Shown in pieces: positions 12,161-21,734 of a DNA stretch of 64,000 nt. The stretch spans positions 112,490,566-112,554,565 of the forward strand of contig CM076846.1 in assembly GCA_039519185.1 (NCBI GenBank). Reading direction: 5' to 3'. The notes beneath the pieces are model-generated. The model ran no database searches, was not told the DNA's origin, and saw only the letters and a list, made by a program, of their open reading frames with translations. This DNA is from Astragalus membranaceus (lineage: Eukaryota; Streptophyta; Magnoliopsida; Fabales; Fabaceae). The position numbers were made by a program, and so were the translations under genes. Each line of letters opens with the position of its first letter. The stretch's first letter is position 1.

Positions 12161-12452
12161 TTTATAATAATAAAAACATTAATTCAGAAATTGATTTCTT
12201 ATTAGATTTTTTTATATAACACTAATAACAAACAGATTAAACTAAATAATGATAGTCATAATATCAATAAGCAATGAAAACCGGGTTAAACATTCGCAAC
12301 GACGAGATGCGGATCGCTTTCGCATAATAAAAAAATGAAACGTGGCACAGCGAGAACGACAACGCGTGCACAATTAAAAGCGACTCGCACATGCTAGGTA
12401 CGAATTGAAACCATTTGCATTAATCTAACGGACAAAATTAGGGTATGACACT

Positions 12453-12550
12453 CTTCAATCGCCTTTCTACGACAGGTTGATCGGGAGCGTGTCTTCGAGC
12501 TTCTCAGATATGATTGTCATCAAAGAAAGATTAGAAAATGGATGGAGCTT
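12453..12550 (+). repeat. fragment of a second Ogre gag, opposite orientation
   Basis: Read in the plus direction it encodes SPFYDRLIGSVSSSF followed by SDMIVIKERLENG. This aligns with the gag of the main Ogre (about 5050-5150 on the minus strand) with a few substitutions. It starts within about 10 bp of the outer end of the Ogre LTR, so the Ogre copy either inserted into an older plus-strand Ogre gag or lies against a fragment of one. Confidence 0.85.
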
Positions 12551-12745
12551 CTATGACATTGTTGCTCCATTTGAAGTTTGGATGGTTCATCCACCAAGGA
12601 TTATAGATATTTGAATAGAGATTATTATTCTTGTTCTACCACACATAGGTTACTGAGATAGGGTTGGCTGGGCATTCTTCATAAAGATGACCTCCTCCAC
12701 AATATGCACAACTAGTTGTTCCTGGATCAATTATTTGTATGAGAT
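12551..12745 (-). repeat. fragment of an Athila gag (zinc-knuckle region), antisense
   Basis: The minus strand encodes CAYCGGGHLYEECPANP, a CX2CX4HX4C zinc knuckle matching the Athila gag at 26250-26310, and the surrounding bases match about 26230-26400 in reverse. It joins the Ogre fragment with no recognisable spacer, so it is a rearranged remnant. Confidence 0.8.
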
Positions 12746-12945
12746 AGGTAGTACACAAATTTTGAACTTAGAAGGTGATTCCTAAGATGTTGGAATTTAA
12801 TTGAGTAAACACTTAGTGCTTATTGCAGTCTGGTTCTGAAAGTTAACAATGCCTTAGTTAACTGCAGTAAAAAAAATGATCTAAGCAATGGTAGTAAGAG
12901 TAGTTAAGCAATTGTACCAGAGTTCAAAGTAGGATTAGAATCAAG
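12746..12945. other. unassigned AT-rich spacer
   Basis: No ORF, domain or repeat recognised. It lies between the Athila scrap and the tail of a Tekay-type element. Confidence 0.4.
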
Positions 12946-14090
12946 TGAAACTTAGAAGGGAGTTCGTGTGAAGTAGAATTATCTTGTTACTCAAATTAGC
13001 GTGATTTTTGAGGACGGAAATTTTAAAAATGAGGGGAGAATGGTAACACCCCAATTTCTCGATCCTATTATTTTCAATGGTTTTACGTGTATATGTGTCA
13101 TAGTAATTATTTGATATTTTAGTGTACATCCAGGTTGTAAATTAATATATGATATATTACTAGTTATTTTTCTAATTTCTTCTAACTATTTGTTAATCTT
13201 TAATTATTTAGTTATAAATAATCATCTCAATAAATTATCAATGTTTCAAAGTTGCTAACTTCAGTTTAAAAGTGTTAAAAATTAATTTTATTGTTTAAAA
13301 ATGATTTAAATGAGTTTTGGGCTTTTACTAGGTAGCACCTCAGTCTCCTTCACGCACTTTTGTGCAGTTGGTCGGATTTTTCCAACTTCTAAAAATTTAA
13401 GCCCACCGATTAAAAAGAAAACCTAATTCCCTCCTTACTATCGTGCTTCCTTGTAATCCGTGTAAACACCAGCCCCAAAACTTATAACTTTTGCGCTCTT
13501 TTATCCTTCCCTGATGGAAGCACTAAGGAATCTGCCGCCCCATTCATCTGAGCATGCCGTATCTTTTCCATGAATCAATGGACAATCAAGGAATCTGCTT
13601 TCTTCTCATTGAATCTTCATTTGATCAACCCATTTTTCCATTACATATCTTATCTTTTCAATTGGCAATTCAAGATTTAAGTTATGTTACTTTTGGGTTT
13701 TGAATATATCGATAGTTCCATATGGCGGCAGTGCCGGACCCAGGACCCCGGGGTCAGGGCTGTCAAATTTTTTAAGGCCGGTGTCAAATAGGTGTAAAAC
13801 TTGGTCTACTAGTATAATTTCAAATTTTCAGGGGTGTCAAAATATGCTATTTATATAAGGTGTTTAGTGAAAAAAAAAAATTTCAGGGGGTTCAGCTGAA
13901 CCCCCTGGTTACATGCCAGGTCTGCCACTGGTAGGCGGTCGATCAAATGCCTCCTTACATGAATTTCATACTGGACATATATTTGTCGGCAATAACACAT
14001 AATTACTGGCACATTTCATGGATAGTTTGGTCTTTTGGGTTTGTGAATATAGTTCTCAATAACTTGTAATTAGGGACCTTAAGTTGGTGC
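12946..14090 (+). repeat. Tekay/Del-like 3' terminus with partial 3' LTR, interrupted by a MITE
   Basis: The stretch before 13041 reads GATTTTTGAGGACGG, then a purine tract GAGGGGAGAA, then TGGTAACACCCC at 13041. That is the layout typical of the end of pol, PPT and start of the 3' LTR in Tekay/Del elements. The LTR-like AT-rich sequence continues to the MITE at 13729 and resumes after it until the Athila LTR begins. The right LTR end is missing. Assignment rests on the junction motif, not on coding sequence. Confidence 0.55.
13729..13930. mobile_element. small hAT-type MITE, copy 1
   Basis: Termini CAGTGCCGGACC and GGTCTGCCACTG are imperfect inverted repeats. The 202-bp body, including GTGTCAAATTTTTTAAGG-like and GTTCAGCTGAACC-like stretches, matches the copy at 38054-38266. 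No coding capacity. Flanks TATGGCGG and GTAGGCGG are only roughly alike, so the target duplication is not clear for this copy. Confidence 0.75.
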
Positions 14091-15462
14091 TGTAAGAGTT
14101 ATTTATGCATTCTTAAGGTTAATTCATTGTTTATTCTCATGTAATTAGTAAGTTAGCATATGTAAATATTATGTTTTAAGTTTAGAAAGTTGCATTCCTG
14201 AGTTCTTAATATTTGGCATTTAGGTGCCCTATTTGTGTGCTTTGATTGTGTGTTCAATTGCTGCAGCATCAGTTGCCACAGCAATGCATTTAAGCGAAAG
14301 ATGAGAGAGAAGGATGGGACGCGCTAAAAGTAGCGAAGGACAGCTGTAATGGCAAGGACGAGCACGTCCAGCTAGTGCCAGCACCTGAATAGGGAATATT
14401 CTACTTTTCTCATGGGCACCTGTAATTTTAGGCACACAAAGGACAAATGGCGCCTCAAATTTAGGGTTTTCTTGGATCATGTACCCTAGAGCTATAAAAG
14501 GGAGTCTCCTTCTTCATTCATGTCATGCTAGGTCTAAAAAGAAAAGTTTAGAAATAGCTTTCCACCATTTTACCTAAGCTACCTTCCATTACCAAACTTG
14601 CGAACATCATTGCTGGAATCATTGTTGCAGCAGCGACAGGAGCCACAATACTTGTTCATTGTGCTACGTGGGAGCTGAACCCTCTCCTTGAGACTCTGGA
14701 GTGTATCTTCGGATCTTTTCACTTAGTATAATTTCTATCTTGTATTTCTTGAATATGATTGTTACAATTATGTTTGAGTTGTGTTTCTTGTCTTGTTTGC
14801 TCATTATGAGCTAAATACTCATAGTTGGAATGTTGGGATCTATGTAATGAATTTTTTGTGCATTTGATGAAATGTGTTTGATGTTTTAGCAGTTTATCTT
14901 TTGTGAGTTTAATATTTCTATCATAAATTAGGAATGGCCATCTAACTTAAGTACATTTGTAAATTCAGAAATGGTTTATGAATAGATCTCAAAAGATAAC
15001 ATGGATAGTAAGTATTAAAGGACACTTTAATGCTTCTTGCTTAAACCCTAGACATAGGAGGGCAAAATCCATGAGATGAACACTGTGGGTGCGTGAGTAG
15101 CCTAGGGAGTACCTATTTAGGGTCTAGACATAGACTCTTGTGGAGAACCCTAGTGGACGTGTTTGACAAAACAACAGCTATTGCGACAGCATCTATTGTT
15201 GCACCATTAGACGCAACACTAATGCACTAGAAAGGATTTACTTAGTGAACACATTCCAACTCATTCTCAATACTGATTTTCACACCCTTTTACTTAATTT
15301 GTTGTTTAAAATGCTTTCAAAAACCCGTGTCTATTTATTTTACCTCACTAATTTGCTAGCCAAATTAAGCACATTTTAGACCTCAATCCTCGTGGGAACG
15401 ATCTTTTCTATTCATATACTACTTGCTGGACTGTGTATACTTGCACACGTTTTTACACAACA
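14091..15462 (+). repeat. 5' LTR of Athila
   Basis: About 1.37 kb. Aligns along its length with the copy starting at 32760, with many scattered differences. The canonical start TGTGATAACTC present in the 3' LTR is missing here, and alignment begins at TGTAAGAGTT. It ends ACACAACA six bases before the PBS. It carries a TATA box and one copy of the TGCTGCAGCA palindrome. Confidence 0.88.
14493..14501 (+). promoter_or_regulatory. TATA box of the Athila LTR promoter
   Basis: TATAAAAGG on the sense strand in the middle of the 5' LTR, conserved at 33178-33186 in the 3' LTR. Transcription of the element would start about 30 bp downstream. Confidence 0.65.
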
Positions 15463-15468
15463 AGTTTT

Positions 15469-15486
15469 TGGCACCGTTGCCGGGGA
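15469..15486 (+). other. primer-binding site, tRNA-Asp type
   Basis: TGGCACCGTTGCCGGGGA matches the complement of the plant tRNA-Asp 3' end except for one G-to-A change at the fifth position. The tandem array downstream carries the unmutated version. Confidence 0.9.
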
Positions 15487-15624
15487 TTGAAAAGTTTAAT
15501 TGTTGTTTAATTAGTTAGTAAGTTAGTGATTTTTGTTGTCTCTTTTTTTTTGTGTGCTTTGTCTCTGTTGCTACAGCATTAGTTGCTGCAGCATATGCGC
15601 AGGGCTTCCACACCATAATTTCAG
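15487..15624 (+). other. Athila leader
   Basis: AT-rich leader between PBS and gag. It contains the motif pair TGCTACAGCA (15569) and TGCTGCAGCA (15584), 15 bp apart. Confidence 0.6.
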
Positions 15625-16090
15625 TTGGATCCAGAAATAGAAAAATTGTTCAGAAGGTTGAGAAGGATCAATAGTAGACCAGGGCTTATTGGGTTAGGCA
15701 GAGCTGTTGTCATGGCTTCTGTACATGATTCCCAGAGCATACCAACTAAAGGTTCCCAACACAATGCCACTAAAGTGGAAAACCCTCCTGTCAACCAATA
15801 TCAGCAAGAGGTATTAAATCAAACAGTCATGGACATGGCTAATGACCGGGACAGACCTATGAGGGATTTTGAAATTTTTGACCCTCTAACTATGCAAACC
15901 AGCATAGTAAGGCCTGAACTTGCCACAACACATTTTGAATTTAAGTCCATGATGTTTCAAATGCTTCAAACAGTTGGCCAATTTGGTGGTGGACCTACTG
16001 AGGATCCCCATCTGCATTTAAAACAATTTGTAGAAGTTTGTAGTAATTTCTTACTCCCTGGTGTTTCTGATGATGCTTTTAAACTCAAGC
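15625..16090 (+). pseudogene. gag: Athila gag, N-terminal part, cut by the Tekay insertion
   Basis: Open frame with ERF-like head features, RDFEIFDPLTMQTSIV and FGGGPTEDPHLHLKQF, the capsid pattern of Athila Gag. The frame opens at a TTG; the first in-frame ATG is near 15711, so the start is uncertain. It ends at DAFKLKL, where the Tekay LTR begins. The matching C-terminal part resumes after 25728 at TTWNEMAEKF. Roughly 20-25 codons that normally join these two segments in Athila Gag are missing, so host sequence was lost at the insertion. Confidence 0.85.
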
Positions 16091-17095
16091 TATAACACCC
16101 CTTTTCTACCCCATAATTTAGACGTCATTTATCAGAGTAATTTCTTTTTCGCAACTATTAATTTAACTGGTAGAAAAGAAATGCCACATCGTCATTAACA
16201 AAACTCGTCAATTTGCACTCATCAAGGTTTGTGCAACAAAAACACCCGTCATGAAAATTAAACTCCAAAAATTACGTCACAGCGGAATAAAACAATAACT
16301 CGCTAATACCACTCAAACACGTCTCACATCATCAATATAATCATTAAACAATTAATTAATTAAATAACAACTTCAACCACGCCCCCTAGGTGTCACAGTA
16401 TCAGAGAGCGACTCGACAGACATCCCAATAGCTATAAAGGAAGGCAACAGGACCTTCACTCGCGGTTACCTGCAGCGTTGCCACAATAGAGCAACATTCC
16501 AAGCAGAAGGGGTGAGAATTTCAACAAAACATAATTAAGCATATAATAGAGTAATATGAGCAAACAGTCATACAACATCATCATTATCATCAATCTCATC
16601 GTCACTAACGCTAACCCAAGTCATAATTTTTACCACAAGTCATAAACATGTATGTGCATGAAAATGCAACCCACGCCTGGGTATATGCATGATGGTACCA
16701 TACTCGTCATAAATAAGCCACTAGGGGCACATCGTCACTGCTTTACGTCAATAAGAGGCCGAAGCCTATTCGTCATAATATGCACATGCTATGAGACACT
16801 ATGGACACATGTGCAATCACCAAATCACTCACCTGGAGTACTCGTCAACGTCGTCATAAAACACTCGTAGAGTGTACTCATCATAACCATCACAATGATA
16901 TCACAACATCATCATAAACGTCACATTCAAAATTGGAGTAACAACACCTTTAAATTTTAAGTAACAACACATTAAAAATTTAGAAAAACATCACATTTTT
17001 ATGCTTAGAAACATCATATTTAAATAAAAAAAAAAACAACACCTTTTCAAAGTGGAAGACATCTCATTTTAAATTGCAAGAACAGTAATAAAACA

Positions 17096-17235
17096 GGGCA
17101 GCGCGCGGCGCGCGACTTACGCGCGAATGGCGCGCGGAACGGCAGAAAATTCAGAGGCTTCGTGCGTGGCGCGCGGAATGGAAGAAATTGCCCAGTGTGA
17201 CTTGCGCGTGACGCGCGACTGGCGCGCGAATGAGG
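17096..17235. repeat. GCGCGC-rich block in the Tekay 3' LTR
   Basis: Dense GCGCGC-type steps (for example GCGCGCGGCGCGCG) in an otherwise AT-rich LTR. The corresponding block at 24370-24515 in the 5' LTR differs by short indels, so it is a local hotspot of divergence between otherwise near-identical LTRs. Confidence 0.7.
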
Positions 17236-17292
17236 CGCAAGTTGGCAGAATGCTCTGTGACTAAGGTGCATCCTTTTCAAAGTGGAGCCAAC

Positions 17293-17760
17293 GGGACAAC
17301 TTCAAAACGACACGTGCAAAAATAAAACCACTCGAGCCAAAATGTTTAAAATTGAATTTGGGCACGCGAACGCAAAAGATGGCACAGTAAAATATGCCCA
17401 GAATTCGAAGTTTCACCCAAAACACCCCACATGTGCACAACAGCAACACCCACCGAGACAACTCCAAAATGACACGTGCAAAAATAAAACCACTCGAGCC
17501 AAAATGTTTAAAATTGAATTTGGGCACGCGAACGCAAAAGATGGCACGGTAAAATATGCCCAGAATTCGAAGTTTCACCCAAAACACCCCACATGTGGAC
17601 AACAGCAACACCCACCGAGACAACTCCAAAATGACACGTGCAAAAATAAAACCACTCGAGCCAAAATGTTTAAAATTGAATTTGGGCACGCGAACGCAAA
17701 AGATGGCACGGTAAAATATGCCCAGAATTCGAAGTTTCACCCAAAACACCCCACATGCGC
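17293..17760. repeat. three tandem 162-bp repeats in the Tekay 3' LTR
   Basis: The landmark CACGTGCAAA recurs at 17311, 17473 and 17635, an exact 162-bp period. Because 162 is divisible by three and the unit lacks stops in one frame on each strand, both strands show a spurious repetitive open frame of about 170 codons with 54-residue periodicity. Confidence 0.92.
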
Positions 17761-18219
17761 ACACAATGGCCATTTCATCGAATAGTTTACATGCAGCAGA
17801 ATTTCTTTTTACACAAAAATCAGCATGATCCCATCATAATTCCTTCCCAACCATCATCAAACATCAAAAGCACGAAATTACACATGACAACATCAACCAT
17901 TCATCGAACAACATCATAAATTATTCAATTCCTCATCATATTTACGCATGCTCACATCAAATTCACAACAACACCAAAAACCCCACAAAACCCATTACAT
18001 ACTCAATTATATTAAATCGAAACGCTCACCCTTACCTCTTAAACGTAGGCTCCGAAGAAGACGATTGAAAGCACCGACGAGTAACTACAGCAACGCAACG
18101 AGCAAGGCCTTGAGACTTGCGCAATTCCTCTTCTCCTTCCCTCTTCTCTTCGCGCGCCTCTTCCTTCTTCTCACTCTCTCAATTCGCAACTCTCTCTCTA
18201 TTCTCTTCTCTCGATTCGC

Positions 18220-19051
18220 AAAACGACAACACAAAATCCTAACCCCCTTGACCTAGCCACTTCGCATAGCTTGTGGATCCTGGGCTTGGGCTTTTCACTT
18301 AAGCCCAAGTTCATTCAAGTGGCGCCTCCTTTTCCTAATACCACCAACATAAAATTAATATAATTTTAATTAATTAAATTATATCCAATAAATTAAAATA
18401 AACTCCTAAATACTTAATTAAATAAATTAATTAAATATTTAGGGTGTTACAACTCTCCCCCACTTAGAATTTTTCGCCCTCGAAAACATACCTGATTCAA
18501 ACAACTCCGGATACGACTCTCGCATCTTATCCTCCAGCTCCCATGTCAGGCTTTCACCAGCTGCTCCAAACCAAACAACCTTCACCAGATTGATCTCCTT
18601 ACCTCGTAAGGTCTTCACCTCACGATCCTCAAATTAAAACGACGACACAAAATCCTAACCCCCTTGACCTAGCCACTTCGCATAGCTTGTGGATCCTGGG
18701 CTTGGGCTTTTCACTTAAGCCCAAGTTCATTCAAGTGGCGCCTCCTTTTCCTAAAGCCACCAACATAAAATTAATATAATTTTAATTAATTAAATTATAT
18801 CCAATAAATTAAAATAAACTCCTAAATACTTAATTAAATAAATTAATTAAATATTTAGGGTGTTACAACTCTCCCCCACTTAGAATTTTTCGCCCTCGAA
18901 AACATACCTGATTCAAACAACTCCGGATACGACTCTCGCATCTTATCCTCCAGCTCCCATGTCAGGCTTTCACCAGCTGCTCCAAACCAAACAACCTTCA
19001 CCAGATTGATCTCCTTACCTCGTAAGGTCTTCACCTCACGATCCTCAATTC
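18220..19051. repeat. 416-bp tandem duplication spanning the LTR edge and the end of pol
   Basis: The unit 18220-18635 is repeated as 18636-19051 with few differences (AACGACAAC versus AACGACGAC, AATACCACC versus AAGCCACC). Each unit contains about 230 bp of the LTR start (transcript sense), the PPT and about 185 bp of the pol 3' end. The complete pol therefore runs first into a 230-bp partial LTR, then a second pol tail, then the full 3' LTR. It is specific to this end; the 5' LTR side shows nothing similar. Confidence 0.93.
18452..18465 (-). other. polypurine tract of Tekay, outer copy
   Basis: Minus strand AAGTGGGGGAGAGT directly before the LTR start TGTAACACCC. A second copy sits at 18868-18881 because of the 416-bp duplication. 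Plus-strand DNA synthesis would be primed here. Confidence 0.8.
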
Positions 19052-21734
19052 GTACAGGCATAGTCTCCACAGTGAGAATATCCCGCACCTCCACATCATC
19101 CGGTTGAATCACATGAGACGGATCCGCAATATACTTCCGAAGCTGCGACACGTGAAACACGTCGTGCAAGTTCGAAAGATTAGGTGGCAATGCCACCCGA
19201 TATGCAACACTTCCAACTCTTTCCGTAATCTGATACGGCCCAATGAAACGAGGGGTCAACTTCTTCGATTTCAGCGCACGCCCAACACCAGTCATAGGTG
19301 TGACCCTCAGGAACACGTGGTCACCCGCTTCAAATTCTAAATCTTTCCTTCTCTTATCATGGTAGCTCTTCTGTCTACTCTGCGACGCCTTCATTTTCTC
19401 CCGGATCACCTTCACTTTCTCAGTAGTTTCTCCGACTAGCTCAGGTCCAAGTACTAAACTTTCTCCAGTCTCATACCAACACACCGGAGTCCTACACCTC
19501 CGACCATACAACGCCTCAAACGGCGCCATCCCTATACTGGAATGATAACTGTTGTTGTAGGTAAACTCGATCAATGGAAGATGAGTATCCCACGCACCTC
19601 CCTGCTCTAGAACACATGACCTCAACAGATCTTCCAACGATTGAATCGTCCTCTCTGTCTGCCCATCAGTTTGAGGATGATAAGCTGAACTCAACCTCAA
19701 TTTCGAACCCAACTCCTTCTGCAAACTACTCCAAAAGTTCGAAGTGAACCTTGGGTCTCTATCCGACACAATGCACAAAGGAACGCCATGCAGCTTCACA
19801 ATCACCTGAATATAGATTTCTGCCAATCTCGACACCGGATACTTAATGCCGATAGGAATGAAATGAGCTGACTTCGTCAATATATCCACAACCACCCAAA
19901 TCGAATCATGCCCTCTCACCGTATTGGGTAACCCAGTCACGAAATCCATGGAAATACTATCCCACTTCCACTCTGGAACATTCAACGGCTGCATCATCCC
20001 CGCAGGCTTCTGATGCTCGACCTTCGATTTCTGACAGGTCAAACATGAATACACAAACTGCGCCACGTCGCGCTTCAACCCAGGCCACCAGAACATCTTT
20101 TTCAGATCTTGATACATCTTTGTCGCTCCAGGATGGATACTCAACTTACTTCGGTGGCCTTCCTCGAGAATTGCCTTTCTCATTTCCTCATCTTCGGGAA
20201 CACAAATTCTTCCACGATATTTCAATACGTTCTGCGCATCTATCTCGAAATCCTTATTCTCAGACTGATCAATCCCACCCATCAGATCAACCAATTTCAC
20301 GTCTAACTTCTGCGCTTCCTGAATACTATCTATAAAATCGTTGCCAATTTTCAACATACCCAACCTGATACTCTTAGGTGTGACTTCACAAACTAAACTC
20401 ATGTCTCTGAATTGCTCAATTAACTCAAGCTCTCTAGCCATCAATGCCGACATATGCAAAGTCTTCCGACTCAAAGCATCTGCAACCACATTAGCTTTAC
20501 CCGGGTGATAACTCAATTCAAAATCATAATCCTTCAATAGTTCTAACCACCGGCGCTGCCTCATATTCAACTCTTTCTGATCGATCAGATACTGAAGGCC
20601 CTTGTGATCACTGAACACCTCAAATCTCGATCCATACAAGTAATGTCTCCAGATTTTCAACGCGAATACCACAGCAGCAAGTTCTAAGTCATGGGTAGGG
20701 TAATTCTTTTCATGAGTTCTCAACTGTCTCGACGCATAAGCGACCACTTTCCCATTCTGCATGAGCACACCACCCAAACCCATTTTGGAAGCATCACAAT
20801 AGACCACAAACGGCTCAACCGGATTAGGCAGGGTCAACACTGGAGACGTAGTCAACCTCTTCTTCAACTCATTGAAACTCTCTTCACATCGGTCATCCCA
20901 AACAAAAGCCTTACCCTTGCAAGTCAATTGGGTCAACGGCAGAGCCAACTTCGAAAACCCCTCAATGAATCTTCTATAATAACCCACTAATCCCAGAAAA
21001 CTCCTTATCTCAGTAACTGACTTCGGGGACTCCCACTGCAACACTGCATCAACCTTAGAAGGATCCACCGCAATCCCATCACTAGAAATCACATGACCGA
21101 GAAAACTGACTTCTTTCAACCAAAACTCACACTTGGACAGCTTCGCATATAACTTGCGATCCCTCAGAATTTCCAACACCAACCTCAGATGTTCCGCATG
21201 CTCCTCTTCCGACTTAGAATAAATTAGAATATCATCAATGAAAACCACCACAAACTTGTCCAGATACTCGCGAAAGATTTGGTTCATGTACCCCATGAAT
21301 ACCCCCGGCGCATTAGTCACACCGAAAGGCATTACGGAATACTCATAGTGCCCATATCTTGTCCTAAACGCCGTCTTCTGGATGTCTTCATCTTTTACCT
21401 TAATCTGATGATAACCAGACCTTAAGTCAATCTTGCTGAATACTTTAGCACCCACCAACTGATCCATGAAGTCATCAATCCTCGGTAACGGATACTTGTT
21501 CTTGATGGTAACTTTATTCAATTGACGATAGTCTACACACAAACTCATACTACCATCTTTCTTTTTCACTAGCAACACTGGAGCTCCCCACGACGACACA
21601 CTCGGTCTTACAAACTTCTTTTCTAACAAATCCCCAAGTTGCTTCTTCAATTCTGCCAACTCAGACGCAGACATTCTATATGGTGCCATAGACACAGGCT
21701 TAGTGCCAGGGACCAGATCAATAGTAAACTCCAC
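18855..21734 (-). pseudogene. pol: Tekay pol: RT, RNase H, integrase, chromodomain
   Basis: Nearly 960 codons open. RT has LCVDYRQLNK and the catalytic VFIDDILIYSK. RNase H has YCDASKMGLGG and FSDHKGLQYL. Integrase shows an HHCC finger (HPGAT through CLTCQ), then MDFVTGLP, IVSDRDPRF and HPQTDGQTERT supplying D, D and E. The C-terminal ~60 residues (DILTVETMPVRIEDRE through WELEDKMRESYPELF) form a chromodomain, expected to guide insertion into marked chromatin. SMSLCVDYR carries Ser where Arg is usual. The frame runs on through the PPT and stops at 18855-18857 inside the LTR start. It is joined to gag-protease by a frameshift and would need that repaired to be expressed as a polyprotein. Confidence 0.95.

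Larger units (their letters stand above)
1..12450 (-). mobile_element. Ogre/Tat-lineage Ty3/Gypsy retrotransposon, decayed, 3' end outside the window
   Basis: In transcription order on the minus strand the parts are: 5' LTR, PBS complementary to the 3' end of tRNA-Arg, a long leader, an extra ORF1 upstream of gag, gag, protease, a presumed intron, and RT, RNase H, a second archaeal-type RNase H and the start of integrase. The ORF1 before gag, the tRNA-Arg primer and the second RNase H are established marks of Ogre/Tat elements. The integrase core and 3' LTR lie beyond base 1. The coding part carries at least six nonsense codons and at least three frameshifts, so this copy cannot supply its own proteins. 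Lineage assignment is firm; completeness beyond the window is unknown. Confidence 0.93.
9576..12450 (-). repeat. 5' LTR of the Ogre element
   Basis: On the minus strand it begins TGTCATACCCTAATTTTG at 12450, the usual start of legume Ogre LTRs as I recall them, and ends within a few bases of the PBS. The length of about 2.87 kb is reasonable for Ogre. The inner edge is uncertain by a few bases because the second LTR is outside the window. It contains a GC-rich G/T-strand block (about 10690-11240), two hairpins and a plus-strand gene-like pattern, listed separately. No 5-bp target duplication can be tested here. Confidence 0.85.
16091..18451 (-). repeat. 3' LTR of Tekay
   Basis: About 2.36 kb, ending inside the element with the perfect inverted terminal motif TGTAACACCC/GGGTGTTACA; the outer G is mutated to A. 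It holds a GC-rich block and a triplicated 162-bp repeat. A C/T-rich stretch near 18120-18230 and an AT-rich stretch (18350-18440) complete it. Open frames within it come from the repeats and are not genes. Confidence 0.93.

Noticed and set aside
12453..12745. Novel short gene
   Set aside because: The readable peptide on the plus strand is Ogre Gag, and the rest is antisense Athila Gag.
13729..13930. CACTA-type transposon because of the CAGTG/CACTG termini
   Set aside because: Copy 2 has an 8-bp target duplication; CACTA elements make 3-bp ones and begin CACTA.
17261..17785. Long repetitive open frames on both strands in the Tekay 3' LTR
   Set aside because: They arise because the 162-bp repeat has a length divisible by three and lacks stops. 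The matching repeats in the 5' LTR carry single-base deletions that break them.
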